From the NCBI GenBank assembly GCA_951799405.1, contig OX637343.1, forward strand, positions 1,674,001 through 1,738,000: a stretch of 64,000 bases of DNA, in the 5' to 3' direction. Both the position numbers and the translations under genes were made by a program. The notes beneath the pieces were generated by a model. That model was not told where the DNA came from. It ran no database searches and saw nothing but the letters and a program-made list of their open reading frames with translations. This document shows positions 33,004 through 44,266 of the stretch, piece by piece. Position 1 is the first letter of the stretch. Each line of letters opens with the position of its first letter. The stretch comes from Agapetus fuscipes. Taxonomy: Eukaryota > Arthropoda > Insecta > Trichoptera > Glossosomatidae.

Positions 33004-34468
33004 TTAATGTAAGCTCAGTTCTGCCACTGGAACTTGTAACGATGTTTTAATATATTTTATCTCTACGAAGCAATTGGGGATTGCTTCGTTGAGATCAAGC
33101 ATCTTTTTTAGAAGTAACAAAAATTTTTGAGGTAAAGATGAAGAATCTGGTCCTACCAGATGAAGAATTTGATAGAATTTGTCCATTAGGAAACCATTGA
33201 AGGTTTGCAATCGCGTTTGAATCTACTGCTTTCTTTGCTTGTTTTGCTTACCAAGCTGGATTGAGTACAGTTTTTTTTATTTCCCAGAGATTTTTTTTTG
33301 TTAGAAGAAATTGTGGGATTAGGATTTTGAGATTTGGCTATATCCGCGAACGATCTAGTTGTTGGAGCTTCTCTCTTAGAGGCCTCCATATAGGAAATTC
33401 CCTCTTTTACCATGATTTTTTAAATGTTTTTTTGAAGGGCTAGTTCTGGGCAAGAAGTACTGGTCGCCAAATGATTGCCCTTGCAGTGCAGGCATAAGGA
33501 GGATGCTGATGTAGAAGTGCAGCTGGTACCGTCATGGTCACTGGTACATTTAAAACAACGAGGCTTGTATCTACACTGGGTTTTTGTGTGACCAAACCTA
33601 CAGCAAGAAAAACATTGTATTGTAGGGAAAAGATATATATCTACAGGGAATGATATATGATATAATGATACGTAAGGAGGGAGTCTTTGACCATCGAAGG
33701 TAAGTACGATGGTGTTCGAAGGTACCCAAGTGTTACCCTCGGGGGTATTTCTTTTATAATTTAAGTGCCGGGCTTTAATAACTAGTATATTCAGGGCATG
33801 AAGTGTCCTGAATAAGTTCCTCTACTATATTATCTAGGTTTTTAGCAGTAATTTCGTGAAAGTTCATCTTTACAATTTAAAAAAATAAAATAAAAAACTT
33901 TGTTTTAGTAACAGAGGTCGGAATACCTCTTATTACCCCAAGTCGAAAGACCTGAAAAGCAGGGATAAATGCTTTATAGTTGTTTTTTTCCGAAATAACC
34001 TTGGATAGGATGAAGGAGTTCGCGAACTCAGCAGAGCTGAATTGCAGCGAAATCCTGTTCCTACCTTCAGACCTCAATTCGTCTCGACGTGAGAAAACGC
34101 CCGAAATATATCAGGTGAAGCGAGGTCCCAGATGTTGGTGATGCCGATTTTTTTATAACATGAACAATAAATGGGCCTGGGTCAGATGATTTATAGGGTC
34201 TAGTAGTGTTAGGCGTTTGGTTAGGCAAGATTTGGGGATTGATGTTAGACACAGGAGATTGGGGTGTTATTGGTGTTTGGGGGCTATTTTTTTTCAACTT
34301 AAAATTTTCTTTTAAATTGGAGGAATCATCAGAACTTGGAGAGTCTGATGTCTCCCTCCTCTTTTTTTTACGTCGCGTTTCTTGGATCGTAACCTCGTGG
34401 GATACTTCAGGTTGGCTGTAGGAATAGGATATAGGAGGGATGTGCGGCGGCTCCCTGTCCGCCTCCAT
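33004..34468 (-). pseudogene. LINE ORF1 (Gag-like), nearly full length, frameshifted
   Basis: M-E-A-D-R-E-P-P at 34468 starts a proline/serine-rich N-terminus with a basic patch (RRKKKRRE). Then comes an RRM-like region split over two frames (VHVIKKSASPTSGTSLHLIY, RNRISLQFSSAEFANSFI), then three CCHC knuckles at 33620-33470 (CFSCCRFGHTKTQC, CFKCTSDHDGTSC, CLHCKGNHLATSTSC), and a Ser/Lys-rich tail. The order and length suit ORF1 of Jockey- or I-type LINEs, an RNA-binding chaperone-like protein. No ORF2 follows: the next feature downstream is an RTE-tail repeat. Confidence 0.75.
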
Positions 34469-34776
34469 CTTGTCTAGTTAAGGCACTGTTACTGCACTTT
34501 TTGTTTTAAGTAATTAATTAATTTTATTTAGCGAAGTTTGAGAACCGTCTGTCTGACAGTTGTCCAAACGGAAGTCACATCATCTCTTAAAGGAGCTTAG
34601 GTAACACTATAAGTTTTTTAAGGACATTTTTTAGTTCACATAAGTATAGATTCTCTCTTTGTTTGATCTTACACCTTGAAAAACATGTAGTAATTCCTTT
34701 TAATTTATTTAAAGTATAAAACTTGAGGAACAATTCATATTAATTAATGAATTATAACTAAAACTAGAGTAAAGTA
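34469..34776. other. Leader region of the LINE ORF1 and flank
   Basis: Probable 5' UTR of the ORF1 element (TCTGTCTGACAGTTGTCCAA about 34545). No other feature seen. 34730-34760 resembles 35825-35860 (GGAACAATTCATATTAATTA / GGAAACAATTCATATTGATT), so the two flanks of the mariner share a short duplicated block. Confidence 0.35.
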
Positions 34777-35728
34777 TAGGGTGTTTTTTTTAGAGGTATA
34801 GAACTTTAAGTTGGCAACACTGTTTTAACTGGCGGCCATTTTGTCAGCTGTTAAGTGATTTGTGTTTAGTTTAGTTTGGCATTTTAACATGAATAGACAA
34901 CTCGGGCAACAATTGAAGCCACACGATCACCTAGCAAGGCGTAGATTTGGTGAATGGGTCCAAAACAAGATTGCCGTTGATCCCGATTTTCATAAGAGAA
35001 TTTTGTTTAGCAATGAAGCTCACTTTTGGTCGAATGGCTACGTCAATAAAAAAACTGCCGTATTTGCAGTGAAGATAATCCTCAAGTGTATGTTGAGACA
35101 CCGTTACATCCAGAAAAACTGACTGTTTGGTGTGCTTTATGGGCCGGTGGAATCATTGGTCCACATTTTTTTTAAAAAGATGCTGGCCAGAACGTAACAG
35201 TCAATGGTGACCGCTATAGAGCCATGATTACTGACTTTTTCGTTCCTCAATTGAACAACCATGATGTGCAGGAGCTGTGGTTTCAACAAGACGGCGCAAC
35301 ATGTCACACAGCTCATGCCACAATTGATTTACTGAAGGAAACGTTTGGTAACCGCATAATTTCACGTTCCGGACCCGTGAATTGGCCTCCAAGATCGTGT
35401 GATTTAACACCACTAGATTATTTTCTGTGGGGATATGTGAAGTCGCTAGTCTACGCCGATAAGCCCGAAACGATTGACCACTTGGAGGACAACATTTGCC
35501 GCGTTATTGCCGATATACGGCAACAAATGTTGGAAAAAGTTATTGAAAATTGGACCTCCAGATTAGATTACGTCCGAGCCAGCCGTGGCGGTCATATGCC
35601 AGAAATCATATTTAAATTATAATGCCAAAAGATTATCTTTCGAATAAAGTCAACTTCATGTCAATTTTAAAAATTCATCTTTGTTTTATTCCATTTCAAA
35701 GTTCTATACCTCTAAAAAAAACACCCTT
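34777..35728 (+). mobile_element. Mariner-like DNA transposon, internally deleted
   Basis: TIRs TAGGGTGTTTTTTTTAGAGG at 34777 and the complement of AAGGGTGTTTTTTTTAGAGG ending at 35728, each flanked by TA (34775-34776, 35729-35730). Inside is a mariner-type transposase lacking its N-terminal DNA-binding half. Confidence 0.92.
34890..35622 (+). pseudogene. Mariner-like transposase, N-terminal deletion
   Basis: Starts M-N-R-Q-L-G-Q-Q-L-K-P, which already falls at the linker of the family, so the paired HTH domains are deleted. The first catalytic site reads ILFSNEAHFW (usually FSDEAHF), losing the first aspartate. A frameshift near 35060 interrupts it; 35100-35220 reads LTVWCALWAGGIIGPHFF and VTVNGDRYR. 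35224-35622 then stays open with QQDGATCHTA (second aspartate) and CDLTPLDYFLWGY (third), ending SRGGHMPEIIFKL. Dead, but could be mobilised in trans. Confidence 0.9.
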
Positions 35729-35730
35729 TA

Positions 35731-36440
35731 CAATAAAATAGGATTCACTTCTCGACTCCTCGAACCTCAACAAACATGTTGTAATTCTTTTAAACTCCTT
35801 TAGAAAGTAGAAAACTTGGGAAACAATTCATATTGATTATTATTGACTATACCTATAACCAAAATAACATAAAACAATGAGATATTCAATCATTGTCCCT
35901 TAAATCGGACGTGTTTCCATACTAATAGTTTAGTTATCATAATAATTTCATATGTGACAGTATTTAATTTATTCTGCCATATTTCTTTGGCTTTATTTCG
36001 CCAGAGTACCCTAGACTTATCTTTCTCCTGTTTGGCAATTTACCTGTACCTACATCATTTGTATGCCTGCAGAAACCTTAGGAGAATATCTAAATTGTCT
36101 GATTGGATAGATTGGCCCACCACTAGGACGTCACTCAAAGACGTCCCAGTGCCTGTCCCGGCGCTAGCATCACACACTACTCCCAATTTATCAGTGGTTG
36201 TCTGCTCCTGTTCAGCTCCACCATGCGGCAAGCAATATGGAGCCTGCGCGCCACTACCACTCTCTACCAAAAACACGCGACTCAATGTTAAATCCTCACT
36301 CAGGAACTCCTGACATAATAATATCCTTTTTTTCCTTACAAATTTACAGTTGCAAAACCAATACATTTGACTGACAATATACATACATGATATACCTATA
36401 TATAATAAACAACATAAGGTACACATAAGACACGGATGTA
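35731..36440. other. No gene recognised
   Basis: Contains the repeated mariner flank at about 35800-35870 and a short palindrome at 36120-36147 (GACGTCACTCAAAGACGTC). The 36060-36430 frames show no motif. It may include the 3' UTR of the adjoining LINE. Confidence 0.3.
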
Positions 36441-36445
36441 CACAG

Positions 36446-38150
36446 TTAACTACATATACCTAGAGATGACACCTCTAGATAAACGGAAAATGAATTAAAA
36501 GTTTCATGGAAGATGTCTATTGATATTCCATTCAACATCCTCATTGCACAGTGGATTCCATCATGCAGCATCACATTTGTTTTGGTAGATGGGAGGTAAA
36601 AGAGAGGATGGCTGCGCGCTCGGGAGTAGTGGTTGGGAGCATAGAAATTTATTTTGCTTAAAAGCGTGGGATTATGGATGTGACCATGTAGGAGTAGGAA
36701 AAAATGTTTGAGGAGATGGATGGACCGACGGGAAGATAAAGTGTGAAAGGAGGTTGCACCTAGGAGATACGCTGTAGGGAAGTACATGTAATTATCAGCA
36801 TCATATGGATAGTATCCATATTTTGCTGAATACAGTGATCTTAAGAATTTTTTATGCACTCTTTCTATCTGATTTATGTACGCCTGCTCATATGGACTCC
36901 AGATAATATCTGCATATTCTAGTACTGACAAGACAAATGCTGTGTACAATGTACGTAGAATATTACCATCATTAAAAGGTTTTGATGTACGCAAGATAAA
37001 TCCAAGGAGTTTTAGAGCTCTTAAGGACAGTTTTTTGATATGGGAGTGGAATGTAAATCTAGAATCATAGATTACGCCCAAATCCTTAATCTCGTTCACT
37101 CTATCAAGGGAAAAGTTTGATAGAGTATAAGGCAGAAAGGATAATGGCGTAGAAGAGCGCGTGAAGGAGATTACGTGGCATTTTGGTAAACTAAATTGGA
37201 GTTTGTTAGTTCCTGCCCAATCTGTAATCGCATCAAGATCAACTTGCAGCAAGTGGCTACAATCTGCTGTTTGAATTTGACGGAAAATTTTGAGGTCATC
37301 AGCAAACAGTAGGCAGTTGGAATGTTTTATGACTTTTGTAATATCATCAAAGAAAATTGAGAAAAGAGTCGGTCCAAGGTTTGAACCTTGTGGTACTCCT
37401 GAATAAGTAGGAAATATAAGAGATTCGTTACCTCGGTAATCAACAAACTGGTGTCTAGCATGAAGATATGAGGCAAAGAAACATAGGACATTGTGAGAAG
37501 CTCCAAAGTTACTAAGTTTTTGAATAAGTAAATCATGATCCACTCTGTCGAAAGCTTTGGTAAGGTCTGTGTAAACAGCATCGACTTGAATCCGATTATC
37601 CATTGAATGTGAAATATAATTATTATAAACTAGTAAATTTGTGATAGTAGATCTTTTCTCTCGAAAACCGTGTTGAGAGTCAGATAAGTTTATTTGTGAG
37701 GTAATTGAGCGTTGTAGAATACATTCAAAGAGCTTAGCCGGTGCAGCTAAGATTACAATTGGTCTATAATTTGAAATTTCCGAAGACGATCCTTTTTTGT
37801 GAATTAGGAAGATTCTTGTGACACCCCAAAGCTTTGGAAATGTAGAGCATAGAACGCTGAGATTAAATATAAACTTCAGTGAATTGCTTAAAAGAGTGGA
37901 ACATCCCTTAAGAATATAGGGAGGAAGTCCATCTGGTCATACACTGGTTTTTGGTAGCAGTTTGGAAAATGCAAAAGACATATCTTTGTCATCAACATTT
38001 GTAAGTGTTAGACTACCAGACTCGACACGTGACCTGACCATGCTCGGATCCAGGGTAGGGGGTGATGAGGCATAGGCGAATTCGAAAATCCAGCAAAAGC
38101 ATCTGCAATATCTGAGGGACGATTAAATTCGGCGCTGTTGAGTGTCAGTC
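36446..38150 (-). pseudogene. LINE family B reverse transcriptase (FADD type), 5'-truncated
   Basis: From 38150: LNSAEFNRPSDIADAFAGF (linker), 37930-37610 GLPPYILKGCSTLLSN, FLIHKKGSSSEISNYRP, SDSQHGFREKRSTITNLLVY, then 37603-36446 open for 385 codons: DLTKAFDRVDHDLLIQKL, YSGVPQGSNLGPTLFSIF, NCLLFADDLKIFRQI, KLQFSLPKCHVISF, VLEYADIIWSPYEQAYINQI, ERVHKKFLRSLYS. It is related to LINE family A (same FADD box and tail layout) but clearly a different family. The endonuclease is missing. Confidence 0.85.
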
Positions 38151-38612
38151 CGCTTTCGCTTGGCATCACAAACCTCAACAAACTTTGCATAGAAATGCAG
38201 TTTTTTCTCATTGCGCTGCTCCCAGAGTTTGCTGAATATTGTCACCCACTCCTCTTCATTTACATTCGCCATGCACTTAAGAGTGCAGGATCGCAGACAG
38301 CAGCTATTGGATGATTTAGATTGATGTAGCTTATTATTGACATCAGTATACGCTTGGCCTGCTTCTCTTTTTACTGTCCGAGAATTTCTTTTCCACTTAT
38401 GCGGCTGCCGCAATCTCTTTTTTGTCTTCCTGAAATATCCAAATAATATACATTTTTAAAACACACTAAGACACAAATTATAACACAAACGCTTTTGATT
38501 TATTTGAAGAGATATTATCAATTTAATATACATACTTACAAATTGCATGGTTCAACTGTAACATCATGCTGTGAGACCAATTGTTCCTCTTTTTCCGAAT
38601 ATTCACCTTCAT
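38123..38612 (-). pseudogene. Second DUF7869-type gene, N-terminal fragment
   Basis: Exon 38612-38540 (DIHEGEYSEKEEQLVSQHDV, acceptor ttttttcag, donor gtaagt), then an exon from about 38430 (acceptor atatttcag) reading RLRQPHKWKRNSRTVKREAG, QAYTDVNNKLHQ, C-C-L-R-S-C-T-L-K-C and EEEWVTIFSKLWEQRNEKKL. This is the same basic-plus-Cys block as in the intact gene at 17-26 kb (WKANNKKKLRNTGKRYK, CNETCRLKC, IFDQFWNIGNLERQR), though clearly another family. It is cut at about 38150 by LINE family B. No core remains. Confidence 0.6.
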
Positions 38613-38694
38613 GAATATCACTGAAAAAAACAATAATTAGTTAGGTACTTATAACAAGTATACAAGACAGTAGAGAAGGGGTATTGGCAGAGCT

Positions 38695-38880
38695 CGTTGT
38701 AACATGATGACCTGGGGAATCTTGCGTCAGGATGACACCACGCTCTGTGAATGCGGAGCTCAACAGTTCATGGATCATCTTCGGATTTGTCCCGCCTGCC
38801 CAACAAGTTGCTCCTTGGACGGCCTAATGGAGGGAAACGATGGAACGGTGGAAGTCGCCTGCTACTGGGCCAAAATAGTG
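38695..38880 (+). pseudogene. LINE ORF2 C-terminal zinc-knuckle end
   Basis: The plus-strand reading MTWGILRQDDTTLCECGAQQ, then FMDHLRICPACPTSCSLDGL, ends VEVACYWAKIV and a stop. The CxCG...H....CP pattern and final W-A-K are typical of the extreme C-terminus of several insect LINE RTs. Only about 60 codons survive. Confidence 0.55.
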
Positions 38881-38958
38881 TAGGGTCTGACTCGATGAAG
38901 AAGTAGACAATAACAATTAGAATTATTGACATCCACAAATTAAGGATAACAATACTTA

Positions 38959-39938
38959 TGCCCGCTTTCCACTGCGAGCGGAGCTGACTCCGTACGGACT
39001 CCGTTCGACTAGCAACAGTAAATTTCATAGAAGTGCTTCCACCGACAGCGAGTCAGCGGAGCGGACTGAGCGAGTACAAAGAGTTACGAAAGTGGTCGCA
39101 GAGTTGAGCGAGTTTCCAGCGGACTCCGTACGGACTCCGCTCGACTAGCAACAGTAAATTTCATAGAAGTGCTTCCACCGACAGCGGAGTGAGCGGAGCA
39201 GGCTGAGCGAGTAAAAATGACTCCGCTGTGTCATGGTCTCGGCCGCTAGTTTTCAACTGACTTCGCTCCCCCGTACCCCCCGCGCCAACCCGCGTAGTTG
39301 CGTGACAGCGATAAAACACATCATACATGATTTACAAAGACACATCATACATTATTGTATTAATTTGAAAATATTAAAATGTATGTTTTATTTCAAACAT
39401 CTACATTTTATGTTAAAAGCAAAATAATACATTACTTTTTATGTTTCGAAACAAAAAAAAAATCTTTTATTAATAATTAAAACGTTTGATCTGGGCGTAG
39501 GCTGCAACGAGCTGTCACACACTGCACATCATACATTATTTTATAAATTTGAAAATATTAAAATGTATGTTTTATTTCAAACATCTACTTTTTATGTATT
39601 AAAGCAAAATAATATATTACTTTTTATTTTTCGAAACAAAAAAAAAAACTTTTTTTACTAATAATTAAAACGTTTGATCTGGGCGTAGGCTGCAACGAGC
39701 TGTCACACACTAGTTGGCTCCGCTAAGCCAGCTGTAGATGGAAGGCAAACAACTCTTTCATCTGACTCATCTCATTTCCCGCCTAGCTCACTCCGCCGAG
39801 CTCGTTAGCTGTGGAAGGCAAATACCATTATTTTTTAAAACTCTTTCGCAATGGAAGGCCAAAACTATTTCACTACGCTCCGCTCAGCTATTTCCCGCTC
39901 CCGCTCAGCTATTTCCCGCTCGCAGTGGAAAGCGGGCA
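38959..39938. mobile_element. Non-autonomous 980-base TIR element with internal duplications (TTA flanks)
   Basis: TGCCCGCTTTCCACTGCGAG at 38959 and its exact complement ending at 39938, each flanked by TTA (38956-38958, 39939-39941). The ends and duplication suit PIF/Harbinger. Inside, a 140-base block (TCCGTACGGACTCCG...CATAGAAGTGCTTCCACCGA) occurs twice (about 38978 and 39118). A 195-base block (CATCATACATTATT...CTGTCACACACT) occurs twice in tandem (about 39340-39525 and 39530-39715). No coding region. Confidence 0.88.
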
Positions 39939-39967
39939 TTACAGTAGGCTGTTATCGTGGATATGAG

Positions 39968-40250
39968 ATATCCCATCTATAATCTATAATCTAAGTTGCA
40001 AGGATATATTCATTTAAAGCTCTCAGATGTATGCCCACAAACCAACAAGTGTAGTTCGCGCTTACAAATGCTGAATGTGTACTTACAAATAAAATCCAAA
40101 CCTCAAATGAACATAAGCCCCACAACTTTTGCCGACCTTCCCTGAAAACAGGGGTGACATTGGCAAAGTGAACCATTTTTTACAGTATGGGTGGTCAGCC
40201 TCATACCAACCTATAAGTCAAGGAATATGAATGAATAATAAATTACATTT
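39968..40250 (-). repeat. RTE-tail repeat, copy 5 (contains the Helitron empty site)
   Basis: Complement-strand copy from CTATAATCTATAATCTAAG to CCTATAAGTCAAGGAATATG. It continues AATTACATTTAAATATAAAA and CTTACAAAGAAATCTATAC at 40240-40292. The same continuation at 51976-54016 is split by a Helitron. Confidence 0.88.
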
Positions 40251-40309
40251 AAATATAAAAAAGAACAAAACCTTACAAAGAAATCTATACAAAAAAAGTC
40301 AAAAATTTC

Positions 40310-41795
40310 CTATGCAAAAAATGTAGCAATAGTTGTTTGATATACGGCAACTAGTGATGGCAGCGACGTCAGCTGCTGTTGTGCTAGTTTTACAGTCCGA
40401 AGATTCTGCACAACAATTTTGAGATGTTGCTGAGCTACTAAAGCTATCGTTGTCAGTGGTGTCAATGATGGATTCATTATCCCCATCCAGGATAAAAGAC
40501 CTAAAAAAAGAAAAGATATTTCTTCATATTGGATCTTTACTCCCATAAATATGTTTATAAATTGCTTATTCACTAAAAGCGTACTCCGGAATGGTTCTTG
40601 GATTTAGTGGGAAAACTCCTGCTGCCCTAAATCCTGATATTGCATTTCCGCTTGTCGCTGATTTTCCCCAGGCTTGGTTTAATAAGAAGCCAAACTGTAG
40701 TCTTGTTATACGGCGTCCAGGGTGCTGTTTCATCCATAACCTGCAGGATTCATAGAAGAAGGTTTTAACAGACTTAAAAACAGCAACATCCAGCGGCTGA
40801 AGATAGTGGGATGTGTGTGATGGCATCGACAGTAAGATGATGTCATTATCATTAGCAAACGCCAGCATTTTAACTGAATTGCAGTGTGTAGAATGACCGT
40901 CCAGCAAAAGGAGCACTTTGCCATCTGGTTTTCGAGGCAAGAAATGCGATTTCATCCATTCTAGAAATATGTCAGTGGTTATATAGGCGGATTTTTGTGA
41001 TATATAAACCACTGAACCTGGAGGCAGTCCATCTTCAAACTCAGGTTTCTTCCTTTTCCCTTTCATAATGCATGCAGGGGGAATAAAATTACCTTCAACA
41101 TTGCAGCAACCAATTACCGTAATTGTTTCTCCTTTTTCTGTAGATGTTGACATAGCTACAGCTTTGGAACCTTTTTCAGCCAAAACAAGACCTGGTCGGT
41201 TATTCAATTGCAACCCAGACTCGTGCATGTTGTAAATATGGCCAGGCTTATTCATTAGGTCATTATCACTGATAATCTTCTCAAGAATTTCAAAATAGGC
41301 ATTGACTTCTGCTTTATTCATCCCTCGACTTCTAGCGTATGACACTCCTTCGGATTTCCTTAATGAAATATCAGAATTCCTTTTCAGAAACATTTGCACC
41401 CAATCATAGCCCGCCTTCTCAGATTTCATATTGAATCTGTGATTAATTCCTAATTGCTCAGCATACTTGAATGAAATTCTTCTTAAATCATCAATACTCA
41501 ATGGAAAGCCTCTCGACTCCACGTCTTTTATGTGCTTGCTCAGCCTTTTTTCGTTGTCTGCACCAAAGGTTGATGATGGTCCCATAGGTCCCTTTGTGTC
41601 GTTGTTTTGTTTTAATCTTCTTTCTAATTTAGTTAGTTTAGTTCTTTCTAATGTTTTTCTGGGTATATTGTTCTTTAAAGAAGCCCTATAGGTTGTCATC
41701 CCTCCAGTTTTTACATCTGCCATTGCATTTTTGAGCTCTTCTTCACTCCAGGCACCTCGTCTAGCAGTCGCCTTCTGTAGGTATTGGTTAGGCAT
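40310..41795 (-). pseudogene. Pogo-like transposase (psq HTH plus DDE_1) with a catalytic substitution
   Basis: From M-P-N-Q-Y-L-Q-K (41795): psq HTH (GAWSEEELKNAMADVKTGG, TTYRASLKNNIPRKTL), CENP-B-type second HTH (KSEKAGYDWVQMFLKRN), DDE_1 core. The first catalytic block reads HIYNMHESGLQLNN, with H where the family has D (NVDETG). The others are normal: KVLLLLDGHSTHC and HYLQPLDVAVFKSV. 40566 is a stop, or a splice site (GTGAAT at about 40573) leads to a second exon at 40500-40310 after tttttttag. No other stops. Catalytically compromised or misread by one base. Confidence 0.82.
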
Positions 41796-41814
41796 CTGTA
41801 GAAAATATTTCATT

Positions 41815-42046
41815 TTAAAAATAAATTTAAATTAGGACATTTAAATTTATCCCTATCTCTCCCGTAAACACTATGGCCATCTCTCCCGATTTTCCGGGTG
41901 AGATGGCCACATTACGTAATAAAAGAAACTTTGCAATTTTGTAGTTAATTTTGAGGTTAGAAAAACCATAATGTGTCTTACTTCACAAAGAAAAAACGAA
42001 TACGGAAAACACTTTCATAACTTTTGTGTGACCACTTAATATGTGA
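41815..42046. other. Palindrome-bearing flank of the pogo-like gene
   Basis: Contains CTATGGCCATCTCTCCCG and, inverted, CGGGTGAGATGGCCAC at 41872-41914, a good hairpin. It may be the end of the pogo-like element; I could not find a matching inverted end beyond 40310. Confidence 0.35.
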
Positions 42047-42782
42047 TTAATGTGTGATCAGATTTATCATTGTTTTGATATCAATATCTTTATTAATTTC
42101 CAATAACAACCGTTCTTTCTGTATGGCATATTTCAGCATTGATCCCACTTGAAATTTAAATCTAAATGCATATTTGACACGACACCAACCTTCTCCTCCA
42201 TAAGTTACAGTAAAATTTTCTCTCCAGTCTTGCCATTTGGAGCTCAACGTCATTTTTATTAGCATACTGTTGTACCAATCATGACAATTTTTTTCTAATA
42301 GGTATTTTAATACCTGAATTTTTTCTTCATCATCAATAATTTCAAACCTTAGACACTCGTTCTCAAAGTTCGTTATCCATTGATCCGCATTACATGTTTT
42401 ATTTGAGAATTTGTCTATGAAAAATCTCTCAGCAGTTTTTCCTATATTTTTCTCCTCTGTCGTCTTAGATACATCATGATAGCATTGTTAGTATGTGAAG
42501 CCTTTGTTTCTTCTGTAATTTCATTTAAATATTGCTCACCAAATTGTAAGTTGTCTCCGTCAGATATATTTTCCTCAACTCTGCATTTACAGGAATCCAT
42601 ATAGAGCGCACTTCATGCCTTTTTTTTAGTGATTTTTTTATTTTTGTAAATATATCTGAGGAGTATATGGCAGTATGTTTACTTACTGGCCTTAAATCAT
42701 CTGGGATTTTAAAAACACCTCCGATCGGTGTTTCAATTGAGGTTATGCATATCACATTAGTTTTGCCATCCGTGGACCCCAA
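42047..42782 (-). pseudogene. Ty3/Gypsy-like Gag fragment
   Basis: Read over several frames from 42450: KFSNKTCNADQWITNFENEC, LRFEIIDDEEKIQVLKYLLE, KNCHDWYNSMLIKMTLSS, WQDWRENFTVTYGGEGWCRV, YAIQKERLLLEINKDIDIKT. This is the capsid-like Gag of insect Gypsy elements. 42782-42525 (ICITSIETPIGGVFKIPDDL) may be its N-terminal part. Frameshifted, no Pol nearby. Confidence 0.55.
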
Positions 42783-43200
42783 TACGACAAATGTATCGTA
42801 GTTTATTCATTTTGATCAAAATTGTAGTTTTGTAAGATTGTAATTTTTTTTACTTTTAGATCTCACAGTTGGAGTTGCTTATTATTTATAAATAAATTAA
42901 ATAACTTTAATTTTGTGAAATATATATTTTTTTAGAATTTTAGACAGTTGAAGTTGCTTATTATTTATAGGAAACTACAATCACGTCGTTTAATTCTTTT
43001 ACAATCTTATCGACTTGCACGCGCACCGTTGGCTAAATGGCTAATGGCTGTTCACCAGAAAGTAGGGAAATACCTGAGTGCCGACCGAGCGCTACAGATA
43101 AACAAGAATACCTATTAAAGGAGCTTAATACGTAGTTGTAGTTCCTTTACATGCATTTTATTAAAAGTAACTAGAAAATAGACAGAAGAAGCCAAATAAA

Positions 43201-43812
43201 TAGTGATATATTTTTTTAAACTATACATAATTGTGATCATGAAGTGGAGAAATTTCAGTCATACTGCAATCGCTATCTGTTGTTTGACTGTCTTCTGCAG
43301 ATGACGTATCAGAGTCAGTATCACTGTCACTAGCAGTCGATATGATTAAACTGTCCATTTCTGTATCCAATTGTCCATCGCTTTTAAAATTAAAACCGTT
43401 TGTAGGTGCATCCCTCCTTGCAGCGATTTGCTTGGTCAGCAAATTTGTAGTGGTACCAGCATACATAGTTACCATTACCTGGTGAAGGATGATTCCTAGA
43501 TCTCGAAGATTCTCGCGTCCTGGAAGAATTGCGAGAAGTATGACGTTTTTGAGCAGGGCGTCCTTGACGCTGCTCCGCACGAAGACTTGCGATCTCTTGG
43601 GACATGGTGTCTATTCTCTTGAACAGGTCTTGCATAGAGAAAGATTTTGCAGCGTCACCCGTTTCCTTTACTTTGGAAATTTCCATGGTGTTTGTTTCTG
43701 CAATTTTGTCTGCTACCTGCGCGAGGCGATCAAGATCAGTAGAAGGTGCACTCGGAGCAGAAGCACTCGGAGCAGAAGCACTTGCACTTTTCGTACCAGG
43801 AGTCAGAGGCAT
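43201..43812 (-). pseudogene. Mag-type Ty3/Gypsy Gag C-terminus
   Basis: 43812-43390 reads an Ala/Ser-rich start, coiled coil (LAQVADKIAETNTMEISKV, LFKRIDTMSQEIASLRAEQ), an Arg/Ser-rich stretch, then CWYHYKFADQANRCKEGCTY, the atypical nucleocapsid motif of Mag-like Gypsy Gag (CWYH..FG..A..C..PC.W). After a frameshift, 43390-43221 encodes an acidic Ser/Asp-rich tail. Just upstream (43930-43948) is TGGTGACCCGACGCG on the minus strand, which looks like a primer-binding region following an LTR. No Pol. Confidence 0.65.
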
Positions 43813-43948
43813 TTTAACACAATAGACACGTCACGATTATAGTTTAACACGTCACACTTTTTTTACGCGTATGCAAAAAAAAATATTTTTCCCCGGTAAG
43901 CCGTGGGCGCACAAAAAATGTTCAGGTTACTTTACGCGTCGGGTCACC

Positions 43949-44260
43949 ACTTTAACGATTGGGAACTGGTTTAAGAGTTATGTTTAGCTAGTTGATTAAT
44001 AAACAAGTTTATGTAATGTTCTTTTATTGAAGTACCTGATACATTGGCAGATGACACAGCATTCAGGCCCTTTGTGTTCTACCTCGCTTGCTTACCGGGG
44101 GAAGGCGCTACGCGTCGCTCAACGTGCGAGATGCGTTAATGACTTGCAATGACTAATTGCTTATGCGCTGGATTTGATGTGTGTGCACTGCGGTGGGTGC
44201 TGCCCACTTGACCAGTGCTGCCACAGTGTTTTGATTTTTTTTTTCTAAATTCTTGCGGAA
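43949..44260 (-). repeat. Probable 5' LTR of the Mag-type Gypsy remnant
   Basis: Lies immediately 5' of the primer-binding-like sequence and carries an AATAAA-like signal (plus-strand GATTAATAAACAAG). Boundaries are not visible because the partner LTR is absent. 44258-44300 has a CGGAACCC/GGGTTCCGCGG hairpin that resembles hAT-type ends and may mark another insertion. Confidence 0.35.
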
Positions 44261-44266
44261 CCCCGA

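Noticed and set aside
43489..43842. Arg/Ser-rich plus-strand frames
   Set aside because: Antisense of the Mag-type Gag Arg/Ser stretch.
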